From the NCBI GenBank assembly GCA_963969395.1, contig OZ017801.1:8871611-8935610 (forward strand): 64,000 bases of DNA, written 5' to 3'. The stretch's first letter is position 1. The number at the start of each line of letters is the position of its first letter. The translations under genes were made by a program, and so were the position numbers. Under the pieces are notes generated by a model. That model was not told the origin of the DNA, did no database searches, and was given only the letters and a program-made list of their open reading frames with translations. Positions 44,268 through 56,009 of the stretch are shown piece by piece. This stretch comes from Pseudoscleropodium purum. Its lineage: Eukaryota > Streptophyta > Bryopsida > Hypnales > Brachytheciaceae.

Positions 44268-44461
44268 GAAGCATCAACGGTCCTCTCGGAGAACGAAGCT
44301 GTGGGTCTGATCAAAGATACCTTTGCCTCACCTGCTGAGCGTGACATTTACACGGTAATTTTAACACCACTTCATCAATCCTAGTTCGGTTTGTGAAGAT
44401 CGTGATAATCAACAAGGACGGGATTAGAAGAGAAGTAATGCCTCTCATCAAGTGGGACTAG
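44268..44461 (+). pseudogene. 3' fragment of a proteasome subunit beta-1 (PBF1) gene
   Basis: After an acceptor-like TTTTGTGCAG the frame reads EASTVLSENEAVGLIKD then FASPAERDIYT, matching the C-terminal part of plant 20S proteasome beta-1. About 40 bases later KIVIINKDGIRREVMPL and a stop complete the family C terminus. The piece between (44355-44395) is too short for a normal intron and no GT/AG choice keeps the frame, and none of the upstream exons (including the N-terminal catalytic-type domain) is present. It is therefore a truncated copy that moved here, not a working gene. Intron-like upstream sequence suggests a DNA copy, not a retrocopy. Confidence 0.7.
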
Positions 44462-44627
44462 GTATGATACAAACCCGAAGCGCCAGTCCGATTAGATGTT
44501 TTATAGCAGGGAGTTTCAATCCATGCAAGCAGGAGTTCTCGAATTGAGATATCACTGACAAAGGCTGTAGACCATTTTCTTGGTGCAAGAAACTTTTGGA
44601 ACTGTAATACAATGAGTGCATAATCTT

Positions 44628-44963
44628 TCATTTTAAAAAGCCCTGGGCACTTGCATTGTCAGTACCATATTCAACAGATGCAACGGAGCCCATGTGACGT
44701 CGATTCTTTCCCCCAACAAGATAATTGTGCAACGATGTAACAAGCTCCTTAGACGAAGCAAAGCGTACAGATGAAGGACAGCCTTGCAAATCTGGATTTT
44801 GAACCTGAAAGAACACTTCCCTGCAGTTCTTACCTACACTGTCGCAACATCGATGGAGTTCACTACGTAGGGACCGGGACTCTCTCTTTGCCATGCCTGC
44901 ATTATGACTGAACTGTGTTTGCAGTACCGCAGTGTACATGTCCCGGTCTACGTACAGATGCAA
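44628..44963 (-). CDS. Unrecognised ORF, doubtful
   Basis: An open frame of 111 codons with gene-like composition, including a segment SVRFASSKELVTSLHNYLVGG. I recognise no family. Splice-like sites (GTAG|GTAAGAAC, CTGCAG|G, TTTCAG|GTTC) occur within it, so it may instead be part of a spliced transcript or of an untranslated region. Confidence 0.22.
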   Translation of the reverse strand: MHLYVDRDMYTAVLQTQFSHNAGMAKRESRSLRSELHRCCDSVGKNCREVFFQVQNPDLQGCPSSVRFASSKELVTSLHNYLVGGKNRRHMGSVASVEYGTDNASAQGFLK

Positions 44964-45300
44964 GCAGGAACGTCAAAGCCCAGCTTGAATGACAGACGGA
45001 CGATCATGAAACAGTCTGTGGCGGGGCATAGGAATTGCTCATGTAATTTTCCAGAAAGAGAACAGCGATTGTGCAGAACAATGCACAGCAAGGAGCTATA
45101 GAACGTACAAAAACATACAAAAAACATAACATTCTTGAGTAATATTGATAGCGTCTCTTCACGACAACAGGACTCCCAAATGCCTAGGACCAACTCATCT
45201 CTTGCATCTAAGACTTCAATTAAAACAAAAATACTCCCATAAATCTCAGAGTACTGTAGGTGGAAAAAGAAACGGTAGAGCCAGCCAAGCCATAAGAGCT

Positions 45301-47499
45301 TTAGACTCCCAGCTTGAGCGAGGCGAGTCGGGCGCCCTCCACTCTCGCAGCAATTTTTTTCATGGCGATGTCGCGAGCAAAGTCCGGTGACCCATGCTGC
45401 GGCTTCAAATCACGACTAAACGGCGAGAATCCGCAATCATCAGTTGCGCCGAGGCGATTTGCCGGAATGTGCTTGGCAGCCGCGAGCAGCGCATCCCGCA
45501 CTTGCTCCGCCGTCTCCACCTTGGGGTTGAGCGGATTCACCACCCCGATGAAGCAGAACTGCGGGACGCCATTCGCGTCTTCGCGGCGGTACTTCGCGCA
45601 GAGTTTGTAGACAGACTCTTTGTCTTCCTCGCTGGCGCACTGGATCAAGAAGTAGCCCGCGTTCATCAGGAACATGCGCTCCAAGAGAAGTTCGTACGGA
45701 ACCTCCTTGCTGTGCACCGAGTCGCAGTCGCCACCGGGGCAGGTGTGGATGCCGATGTTGCGACGCTCCGCGGGGGAGAAGCGGTCGAGTACGCGGTTGT
45801 TTAGGTCCACAAACTCCTGCACTCAAGATCAAATCTCTCTTGCATATGAAAATCGAGAGAAAACTTCTACTTCGAAGCGAACTTCTACTCTTGACGTTTA
45901 CATGAGAAGGTTGTGAACTGGTGATCGGAACCCCTGCAACGCGGGTTTCTAGAATCAAACAGTGAATACATGCATCCTTCTTTTCACTCTTACTGCTAGA
46001 TCACTGCTCTTTTGGATACTAAAATCAAGAGAGAAAACTTCTCGCTAAACTTCTACTCTTCAGAGGCTTAACTGAGGTCTCTTGTTGATGTTTACATGAG
46101 GAGGTTGTGAATTGTTGATTAAATCCCTTGCCATACGGGTTTCTTGAATCGAAAGTTAAATAACTTCAACCTTCAGTTTTCACTCTTACTGCTACATCAT
46201 AACTCTTGCTAAAGCTCTTCAACCGATTATCCTCGATTTCATCTTTTGGTTTGTCTCGTTAATAGAAACCCTTGCAACACGGGTTTCTTGAATCAAAAGA
46301 TGAATAAAACCTTCTCTTCAATCAGACTGCTACATCGCAGCTCTTTCTGAAGTTCTTCAATCGATTTTCCTCCCTTTCATCTTTTGGTATCACTCACAGG
46401 TTTTCAGCAACTCTTTTGTGCAATCGGTTCACTGAACTTAGAGCGAGACCAGACAGGCGATTGTTCTCGTGGGATCAACAATGTGTGAAACCTACTATTG
46501 ATTTTTACAAGAGAGCTCTGTAGACATTCATGTTCCAAATAAGCTCATCTGTTAACAAAGCGAGAGTAGCGTTCATTCTGAAAACACTGACCTGCAGCAT
46601 GTTATTCCCGGTCCAAGGGTTGCGCGCGTCGTTTTTATTCGCGAGGCGTCCCTCTGTGAAATCAATGGAAACTCGCACAGCTCCCGCTGCGAAGCATTGA
46701 CGAATATCCTTCTCGACCTCGTCACACACATCGCTCAAGAACTTCGTCCTCGGGTAATCCTTGATCTCGCCCTCCAGGGGGTACAGCAACATCATCATGG
46801 ACGGCGAGATCACCGCTTGCTTCACCGGCTTGGTGGCGATTCGTTTGTTCTTCCCCACAAACTCGGCCGCAAACGTCTTGTACCTGAATCCCCACCCATT
46901 CTTTCTCAGGTAAGTATCACCACATTTCTACAAATCTTTGTGTCTAGCTACACAAAATTGACGGAGGAAAATGCGATTAGTAGCCAAATTTTCTACATTA
47001 TTTTTTGGAAATTCTTGTCTATCTGAGAATGTCTTTGGTACAGGAGAGACTGCGAAAGAGAACTAGTCTGTCACGAAGCTATTCCAATTCCCAGAAACGG
47101 CATTGCAGCTACAAAAACATATGCAAAATTCTCCAAAATTGGAATCAACCTGAACGGGCCTTGAGTGAGTCGGGGAAGTTGGCGATGGTGTCCATCATCA
47201 AAGATAGCGAAGAACTGACCGTCCCCAGCCAGATTCTCCGCTAATCCGGTTCCCGCCAGAGTGTCCGTAATCGGGTACGTCGCAAAGCTGGACTCGCGCT
47301 GCTCACCGTCTGTAACATACGTCTCCCCTGTTGCTTCCAGCCTGTGTATGGAATCCGCAGCTGCTTCGTCTTGCGCGGATTGAAGCTCCTGCCAACTAAT
47401 CTTCCCCTTGTCGTAATCCTCGTAGGCGTCTTGGAGCTTCATCGGGCGAGGCAAGGAGCCCACGAGCTCAATTGGGATCGGCATTGCGTTGGATTTCAA
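45301..47499 (-). CDS. Stand-alone MetE-type methionine synthase-like protein
   Basis: Three exons in phase: 47499-47150, 46883-46592, 45816-45301, giving 385 residues. The protein is one TIM-barrel domain of the cobalamin-independent methionine synthase (MetE, COG0620) superfamily, which transfers methyl groups to zinc-activated thiols. It opens with IELVGSLPRPMKLQDAY and has the early motif TYVTDGEQRES. Likely zinc ligands are His238 and Cys240 in NIGIHTCPGGD and Cys342 in GATDDCGFSPF, as in MetE. It is about half the length of ordinary plant MetE (about 765 residues), lacking the N-terminal barrel. Small MetE-like proteins of this kind are common in fungi and bacteria, so transfer is possible but unproven. 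Met6 (MPIPIELVG) is an alternative start. The substrate cannot be told from sequence; intron 2 holds imperfect tandem repeats. Confidence 0.85.
45830..46390. repeat. Imperfect tandem repeats in intron 2 of the MetE-like gene
   Basis: Three diverged units of roughly 150-200 bases share CTTGCAACACGGGTTTCTTG-type cores (at about 45932, 46130 and 46270) and TTTCACTCTTACTGCTA stretches. They fill most of the intron. Confidence 0.6.
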
Positions 47500-48035
47500 G
47501 TGAGCTACCGGCCGTGAAATTGAAGAAGCACTCTGTCTTGTCTCAGGTTGCTGCCGAGCTTGTGAAATTGCATATCAAGCTCAGTGACAGACCCACATGC
47601 AGGGCTTGAGTGGTGGCATGGCAGAGATTGGTGAGAATCGGAGTGGATATGCATCTGCAGTGCTCACTAGCGCATGAAATGATGATTGTCGCAGATATTT
47701 TTGGGGTGTTTTTGTTTCCCTGTTGGTTGATCTTGTCTGTTGTTGTGTCGCAACTCGTTGTTGTGCCATAACCATATCCGTAATTGTCAGCAATTCTAAT
47801 ATAAGAAATCCATGGGGTAGTTGGTACTTGGGCAAGATACCTCTTTGTGCCTCGTGCATTTTCCGAGTGGTTGGCACCATTGACCTGTTTGCGAGAAAAT
47901 GACGGACTTTTCGCTGCATTCATTTGTCGAGCATTTATCTCATGCTGTTCAAGGTTTTCATATTATTGGAGTGCTTTCAAAATGAGAACGGAGATGACGT
48001 GCAGTGCACTGAACTTCGTGAAGTGACGGTCTAGA
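47500..48035 (-). promoter_or_regulatory. Probable promoter and leader of the MetE-like gene
   Basis: The composition is gene-like and the frame 47543-47923 is open but matches nothing known. This is most simply the untranslated leader and promoter. No clear TATA box was fixed. Confidence 0.35.
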
Positions 48036-48041
48036 ATCATT

Positions 48042-48140
48042 CTCCCTCCCTCCCAAAGTGATCTTCCCCTTGCATTAAATGTTCCGGACCTCCCTCCCTC
48101 CCAAAATGATCTTTCTGTTGGATAAAATGTTTCGGATAAA
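48042..48140. repeat. Tandem pair of Stowaway-like ends
   Basis: CTCCCTCCCTCCCAAA starts at 48042 and again 48 bases later, with similar following sequence (GTGATCTT/ATGATCTT, then AAATGTTCCGGA/AAATGTTTCGGA). The motif looks like the end of a Stowaway MITE duplicated in tandem; no opposite end was found. Confidence 0.5.
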
Positions 48141-48150
48141 ACAATATTGT

Positions 48151-48380
48151 TTAACCTTTAAAGGACATTGGGTTTGTTTTTCAGCTTATGAATGATAGAG
48201 AATCTTTTCATAGAGGACAGAAGTACAACTATTCATTCTCAAAATTTTGTGAGAAAAGGACAAGTCTTGTAGAGAAGTTTGACTTCCGATGAGTACTTAT
48301 GGATTTTTTTTAAGCCAATGATTCACACAGTACCAAAAGGGATGAATTGCATGGTCACATATTCATCCTTCAAGGATTAA
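48151..48380. mobile_element. Short TTAA-type MITE (230 bp)
   Basis: TTAACCTTTAAAGGACAT at the left and ATCCTTCAAGGATTAA at the right are inverted with TTAA at both edges. No coding content. Confidence 0.65.
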
Positions 48381-48672
48381 ACCAATTTCTCACTTTAAGT
48401 AGAGCTCAATGCATTCCTATCATTCTAGAAACTTTGAGTAGAGCTCAATGCACTTCTATTGTCTTTAAGACTTTGAGTTTTAGAACCCTTTTCAAAGTGT
48501 AGTTTGGAAATACTAAAAAGTGGAATTTAGGGGGCATTTTCAAGGAGTATTAGTGGGCACTTAATTATTGAATGTGAAGTCGTCATTTTGTGGGTAGTTA
48601 GTATGGGCCCAAGACTATGTATGAACTTCTTTTCCACCTCCTTGGGCTTCATCTCCTTCAATCATACAACAC

Positions 48673-49591
48673 TTAATCCCTAAAGTCCCAAGGCCATTTT
48701 TTTGTCAAAAACCACTCAAAATTGTCATTTTCACTTCATTCATTCAAGAAAACATAAAAGAACATTTTTTTAGAATCTAACCATATGATCTTGTATTTAA
48801 CTTGTCTTAGCTCATGTAATAAGAATTTCATGAAGTTTGATTGCATAGATTAGAAGATATTAGCATTCAAAGTTGAAAAAGAAAGTTTCTTTGAACACTG
48901 GCTTCAACTTCAGATGACTTTGACTGCCATTTGTGGAATTTTTTTGCACTAAAGATTTAGAATTTTTTTATGTTGCAGAATTGATTTGAAAGTCTAGAAA
49001 TTTTTTTTGAAAAAATCACACTTGATTTTCATTCTTTAAAAAATTGTTAAGTAGAAGTAGGTTCAAGATTGATAGAAAAAATAAATCATCAATAGCTCCA
49101 AGATGGGATTGAAAGACAATAATCCCAATGGTAAGATTGTTTTAGCAAGCAATGAAAACATCCTCAAAAAAAATTGTGAAAAATTGTGAAAATGGCATTT
49201 AGAAATGAATCCTACAAGTTATTTTTTTTAAAAGGTGCTTAAACTCCCCAAAAAACAAGATTGTCTTTAACTTTCTCATTATTAGTCCAAATAGAACAAA
49301 CAAAAGCTTCACATGTAGACAAAAATATAATATTTTAAGGGAATAAAATTGGAATATATTTTGATTTTTTGCAATTTTTTTTGTGCTACTCGTGAAGTTT
49401 AGTTTCAAGCTTTTTGTGGTATAACTTTTGCTCCCAAGTACCAATTGAAATAAAAGTTATATTACCACAAAGCTAATCAATTTTTCTATATTATGGAAAA
49501 GTTTCAAAAAATTCACCAAAAATTGAGGTCACAATAACTTGCCCAAAATTTGATTTGTACCTTGAGGGGACAATGGGACTTTAGGGATTAA
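48673..49591 (-). mobile_element. TTAA-type MITE, copy F, best-preserved ends
   Basis: The first 18 bases, TTAATCCCTAAAGTCCCA, are repeated perfectly inverted at the right end (TGGGACTTTAGGGATTAA), so TTAA is present at both edges. The interior matches copies C and E in the same orientation. 919 bases, no protein. Confidence 0.85.
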
Positions 49592-52500
49592 AGAGATACA
49601 AAAAATAAAAACAAATAGTGTTGATTGACCCCTTTAGTCATTTCATCTGTTTTTCAATTGATGATTGTATAGATGGAGGGGGAACTACTACTTGAAGTTG
49701 TTTTGATGGTCTCAAATAATAATTAAAAATTGAATTATTTTTTGACCAATTCGGAACATTACAAGTACAATAGGAAAATCATTATGAGATAGAAAATGAA
49801 GGCCAACAAGATCATTTGGGGATGGAGGGAGTGACATTGTTTATCAATGAGGTATAATATAGTTAGGATTTGGTTGGAGTAGGGAAGTGGTGATAGAGCT
49901 TCATAGTCACACTATGTTTTTAATGATTAATATAGAGTATATAATTATGGGTTTTGTATTTTTTATGATTAGTATGGAGTATATAATTGTGGGGTTTGGG
50001 GCACTTCAAGAATGCAGACATATATTGTACTGCACATTAGGAAAATGATTTATGTATGATGAAACTAAGGTAGGAGGCTCAAATGTTGGATGGTCATTTA
50101 GAACTGCCTATGTATGTAGATTCACCTATAATGGACTTGAGGTGTTCTTTAAATGGACTTTCTACAGTCATTGAATGGATCAATAAAAAAAAATAGTATT
50201 TATTACAAGAGCCAATCATTCTTTTTGCTTTCCCCATTTCTCTCTAGAAGCTGCAAGTGAATGATTTATAGTAGACATAGAGTCACAAATAGGGACCTAT
50301 GACTCATCTTGTTTGAAAATTTATAAGTAATTCAAAAATGCTTCAAAAAATACAAAATGACTTGGGTTCCAATCAATATCTATTTCTCTTTGTCTAAAAA
50401 ATGAACTAAAAGTAATCCCATCATGAAAACCACATGAAAAAGGCAGACCAGCCCTTAAATACATGCTTTCAGAGCCTCCTACCTTGTGCACCAAAACTGT
50501 TAAAATGACAAGAAATGGCTGAAAATTTATGTGGAGGGTGGGCAAGTGCTTTTTTTGCATGCTGTGTGCCTATATCTTTCTGTGTTCATGTACCTGCTGT
50601 ATTTTATTGGTTGTAAGAAGAATGTGCTAGAAGGGTCAGTGACCTGCATATTACTCCAGTAACTTAATTTTGGACTGTAGAGCAGGCAACCCATTTCCAA
50701 CCACCCCCCATTTCCGCAACATAGGTTGCTCAATTTCTAGAGTAAAGGCTACTCTATTTCCAATCACCCCCCAATTTCCACAGTAAATGTCCAAGCAGTG
50801 TACATTGAAAGCATAAAATGATCACAATATGTACATTAATTCACTTACATCAATTATGTAACCAACCTATGGTCTAAATTACAGCAGCCTACATAACATT
50901 CAAGAATTAGTTGCACAAGAATTTTTAGGAAAAAAATTCACAGTAATTTCAGTTTTGACCCAAAAAATATATTTCTTTGTAATCCTCCTTAAATCAATTT
51001 GCTAACATGGAAAAAATATTTCCTAGAATACACCATGAGTGGAGTTATGCTGAATTCTTTAAGTGGTCAGAGATGGGTTGTCATTCCATACACCAAGGTA
51101 GTATCATGCTTACATTCGATAATAAAGTGGGTGTACCAAATAGCACCTTGCCTATAAGCACCATCATCACTATGTGTCCATTTGCCAAATCAATATGTAT
51201 GTTATGCTAAAGAAACGATTTGAGAACATCTACCAAAAAAAAACTTTGACCCTTCATAACTTTTGCATATAATATCCACATATCATGTTCTTGAGTGCAT
51301 TGAAACCTTCTTTCATTTGCCAACAAGAAAATATGAAAATTTGGTTAATCATTACTCACATGGGGTTCTTCATGATCACACACAAGGAGGGGGGTTCTTA
51401 ATAGGAAGGTCTATGGATTGCCATAGCAATGTTGTTCTAGCTACAGCCCTCAAAGGTTGTATGTTTCAAAAAAATAAAAATTGGGTTAGTCTAACAATAG
51501 TAAGTAGAAACAGTAGCAAAAAGTGGTGGTTTGGGGGTTATCCACCTTATTACCAATGAACATATCATATCCAAGTAGGGGTCATTGTTGTCCAGGTTCA
51601 TAAATGGGAAATTGTGCAATCATTCCTGTAAAATCCCCTATTGAAGTGCCAGCATTGTCTACTGGTCGGGGAGACCTTTGCATATTCACACAACTCTGTG
51701 TGCATTTTCGCAAGGCAAACGCTTCTTGTAATATTATGGCTTTTATGAGGAAGGATGTACACACCACATTAAAAAAACAGGGAGCAAGAATTGATTGTGG
51801 AATGAAGAAGTGCCTGCAGAAATATGTACCATGCTCATGCATTTAAGACCCTTAAGTTAGTATGAGCGTTGATTTGGTGCTGACCTTGGACATACTTACC
51901 TGAAAGACCCACCAAAATTCCATACAACATAGAGATCTCACCACTATTTCAAAGAGGGAGAAATGTGCAAAGCCAAAAGCTTTCAAGGATTTCTAAATTT
52001 GCACATTTTCTTGCTTCACACGTTTCTTCGCACGTCTCAAAGCCAAAAACTTTTCAGGTAAGGTATGTACAACCATAATCAACACTACCTCCAAAATGCA
52101 ACCCCTACATTTGGACCAAAAAGAATCGTTTTTTTTCCTAGATATTGTATACAATAAAAAACATTACAGTCTATGAGAGCCTATTGTTTGTTCTTGGTAC
52201 ACTTAGACATAGTACTTTGAAAATTCATAACTTCCTTCATACAGTATCCAAATAATGCATGCTAAAGTGAGTTGAAATCCTCTTTCCAATGCCAATAAGG
52301 TGTCCCAAGAATAATTAATAATTAAAACTATGATCGGTTGTAATTAGTGACGATTATAGCTGCACATACCTTGAGGAGAGAAGTGCAGATATCTTGCTTG
52401 GTTCTGGAACTTTCACCTCAGCATGTCAGCAGTAGCTACAACATTGGTCATTCAGCTATCCAATAGCCAGAAAAAAAACGATCATGTACTTGATCCATGT

Positions 52501-52854
52501 GCTTGAAAAAGCTGGGAAGTGATACAGTTACCTACAGTACAGAAAGCTATTCCTGTCAATCAATGGGATCTGGAACCAAAGTGAATGCTACTGAGAATTT
52601 TGATTGGGGTACAGTAAACACCCGAACGCAACAGGTTTGTCTGAAGCTTCTTTGACGACCCTTCCTGTACGAAATCTAACAAGTTACAACCCAGATGGTA
52701 ATGATAGTTGTCCCACCCTACAAAATCTGCCCGGGGTTAAGATTTCCATTTGTGAAAATCAGTATAAATGTGTGACTCCTTGGAATGCCAGCGTCTAGAG
52801 GTTGGCTAAGAGAGTCCCCTCATCAACACAATCGGATTCAGCAACTGAGAGTAG
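49592..52854. other. Spacer with no recognised gene
   Basis: Several ORFs of 60-98 codons lie at 50321-51846, but none resembles a known family. The segments around 51260 and 52220, and one near 54120 in the intron of the next gene, share a short repeat (AATAATGCAT.. TGAGTTG.AATCCTCTTT type). The last few hundred bases probably contain the 3' untranslated region of the DUF716 gene. Confidence 0.4.
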
Positions 52855-55035
52855 CTAAGGTTGTCGGTGTTCTGCAGGTGAAGAAATGGATGAATCCAGG
52901 ATATCAGACTGGGATTCAGTCAATTCGGAGCTGGGGGGATGAAAGAGTTCAGGATGACCCCAGAAGGAGGCAGCTACACCATACGCAACTAGGACCAGAA
53001 CCCAAACGCAAGGAACTAAAATTGCAAGCTGTATGTGGGCCGAGGCCTCCCCTCGAGCTTCAAACGAGTCGGCAAAACACACAATCTCATCGTGGGAATC
53101 CGTGCACCCCTCCGGCATCAGCGGACCATAGAGAGTGAACGCAATGAAGTAGAACCAGGCACCTTGGAGAGTAACTGCCATGCCACTGAGGATGTCCAAG
53201 GGAAAATTATTCGGGTACGCTGCTAACAGCAGTGCACATACAATGCATAAACCTATCAGGAGAACCAGAATTTGGTGGTATCTGCCCTCCAAACCATGGT
53301 GGTTTGTGGAGTGGAAGTAGAAAAGAAGGAACTCCGCTGTAAACGCCATCGCAGCCACAACAAAGAGCGACCCTTCCGGAAGTGGCAATAACCTGAATAA
53401 AAACAAGAAGACATTGTCAAAATAATAATAAGACTAAATGATGGCCATGGTAATACTTACCAAAGTGTTGACGAGAATGCAGAAACTAAATAAAGATTAT
53501 TGGCTAAATTGATCTACAGAGGACCCAGAGAACCCTCCAATCTTTAGGGTTTCTTCCTCCAGACCCAATGCTTTCAAGACCGACTGCTTCAGGGTGCTTC
53601 TTCAAGACCTTTATAAATCACAAACCCTTTGAAGTAGAGATAGTGAAGAGGCCAAAACGATTCATTTAAGCTGGAAAAGCTCTACCGCCTAGGGTATAAA
53701 ACAAAAATTACAGGAAAGGGGCCCTCGTAGGTGTTGATCGTATCCTTACAGTAGGATCCTATATACTTTGGATAGGACTATGTCACCTTTCATACCGTAT
53801 AGAACACCAGGACGCACAACGGCCTCTTCCATACTACTCATGTCCAAAATATTGTAGATCAGTGCTAGACAGCTAAATTCCAATAACTGACTTTATCACG
53901 GAGACTCCGGTTAAGACGCAGTATGAATAGACGAATTTTCATAGCCATTAGGCCCTGAGATCTTCCGGGAATTTAACCTTACTGTAACACCTACCTAAAT
54001 GTAAGACTCCAGAATTTTGCGCAGCGACTCAGTTCGTTAAATCTTGAGAATATACACTACCTCATCAGCAGAACTCGTGTCAACTTTAGATCACCTCACA
54101 ACAAAACTTTGGAGCCTTTCTGGATTTTTTCATGTAGTATTTAAATAATGCATTCTTTGGTGAGTTGGAATCCTCTTTGCTTTGTTTAAAAATCTGACCG
54201 TTCGAATAATAGAAACTAGGCACAATGCTTAAAGCATCATAATTAGATGTCTTTCTTATATTTAGGTGTGGTCACCTTAGTTCTCTGTTTTCCCTATTGC
54301 ACAGGACTTAATACAATGTATTCTCTATAGTACAAGACCAAAATACCTTGCTGAATCTTGACAAGTGTATGACTATTTTGACACAGGGATAGTGAACTTC
54401 TTGGGAACTGAATGGAATCCAGAAACCAAATCTGCAGAGTTTTCTACAAATGTAATCCTAATTCACACACTGACTACATTACTTCGATGAGTACTACTCG
54501 GACTAACCTTCAAGTACTTCCTAAAAATTAAGCATACACTGAGTAGACTCCTAATATTACAGGACCTGCAGTTACAGTCCTAGCCGAAAAAGACGGTTTC
54601 CAAGAAGCTCAAGTGCAAGAAAAAAACACAGATCCTAAAGCTCCAAATTGAAATCAAATTGAGCAAGAGATCGTAGTGTAAACAATACCTCGTGGTTTCA
54701 TGAACCAGCACGGTGACGCAGAAGAGGAAAAACAAAAGCAACATCGCCGCGTGCTCGAAATCGTTCAAGTGAGTGGTATTAATAGCGCCATTCACCGTAA
54801 ACTTCATATGAGTCGAATAAAAAAACTCGATACACATATCCGTGAACGTCCCGACGAGCAGAACATAGACCTCCAAGTAGCGGGCCTTGCCCTTGAAGCA
54901 GCGAGCCGGGTGCCACGCGCGCGCACGGAACGCCTTGGGATTGACGACGTAGATCGTGATCGAGTTCAGCAGGTGCCAAATTCCGACGAGGAAAAACATG
55001 GAGCCGGGGAGCACATGGCCCTTGAACGACCCCAT
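52855..55035 (-). CDS. DUF716/TMEM45-like multi-pass membrane protein
   Basis: Two exons in phase, 55035-54689 and 53392-52855, give 294 residues. The protein belongs to the DUF716 family (plant relatives of animal TMEM45), whose biochemical role is unknown. It begins MGSFKGHVLPGSMFFLVG, with the family HVLPG and WHLLNSI motifs, and has about seven hydrophobic segments, including DFEHAAMLLLFFLFCVTVLV and RYHQILVLLIGLCIV. Conserved family features include FEHAAM, HSTNHHGLEGRYHQIL, and LQGAWFYFIAF with MPEG. The last ~35 residues are hydrophilic and Ser-rich. The 1.3-kb intron has no identified insert. Length is typical. Confidence 0.88.
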
Positions 55036-55439
55036 CGCGATGGGAACCCTAACGAAGGGAATTGAGGTTTTGATGTTTTCTAGTGCGTTTTCTTCACCAC
55101 GAGCTTGTCCGATCCGTGAAAACTCTTTCTAGTGCGAGGATGACGGGCTGTCACCATATTCTACAAGTGGAATCGCCATCGCCGGTCTCTTTAGTCTTGG
55201 CATTCTGGAACGACCAAGCCTCTGGAACCCTAATTTCGGCGACCACGGGTTCCGCAACAACAACGAAAGACAATCACCGAACCAATGTTATCAAAATACA
55301 TGTATTATCATTGACTCAATGTATTCAGAATGCTTCCACCAGAGCATCATCCCCACCAGGGGTCTCTTCTATCCGTATCTGGATGAAATTCATCCGGATA
55401 TGCCACCAACATGCTACATTCTTAAAATTTTAGGGAGGG

Positions 55440-56009
55440 GGGTTCCAACAACACATTTTTTCTTGGCGAAAAATTGTCGGATTTCAGTGGCAAAAGTTAA
55501 GGTTCTCTTTGCCATGAAGAATGAACAAAGTTTTTGAAAATTTCATTGTTAGAATTTATAGGGTGAAAGATAAGGAAAGTTTGAAATCATGTAGCGATGT
55601 AGGCTATGTCACTATGTGTGACTTGACTAATTTAACACCTAAGCATGATCAAGTTGCCATCTGACAATGCTTTGAGCTTGTATATTTGGTGCCAAGTAAT
55701 CTATCATCTAGGACCTAGATGTTGCCTTCTTCTCTCTCACTTTGAAATTGAGGAGTTAGAGGGAAATGAAGTAAGAATCAACTCTAAAGTGTCCAATTTC
55801 AAATTGAAGCCCTAAGAATGCTTTGTTTAATTGCTTGTTGGTTTTTGTGCCTTCAAGATAGTATTGTTAATTCTTTGATTTCTTTATACAAATCTTTCCA
55901 TACCAATTACTAGGTTGAATTGCCATAAGTTTGTAGAGGTCTTCAATGAAAGTCGCTGGTTTTAAAAGTTTTGTCACTACCTTGGGTATATTAAGGCAAC
56001 TTCAAAATC
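55440..56009. other. AT-rich spacer, no gene seen
   Basis: No conserved reading frame or structural repeat was recognised. Confidence 0.45.

Noticed and set aside
45314..45958. Sense and alternate-frame ORFs of 80-172 codons over the MetE-like exon 3
   Set aside because: They are frame shadows of exon 3, which carries the family motifs.
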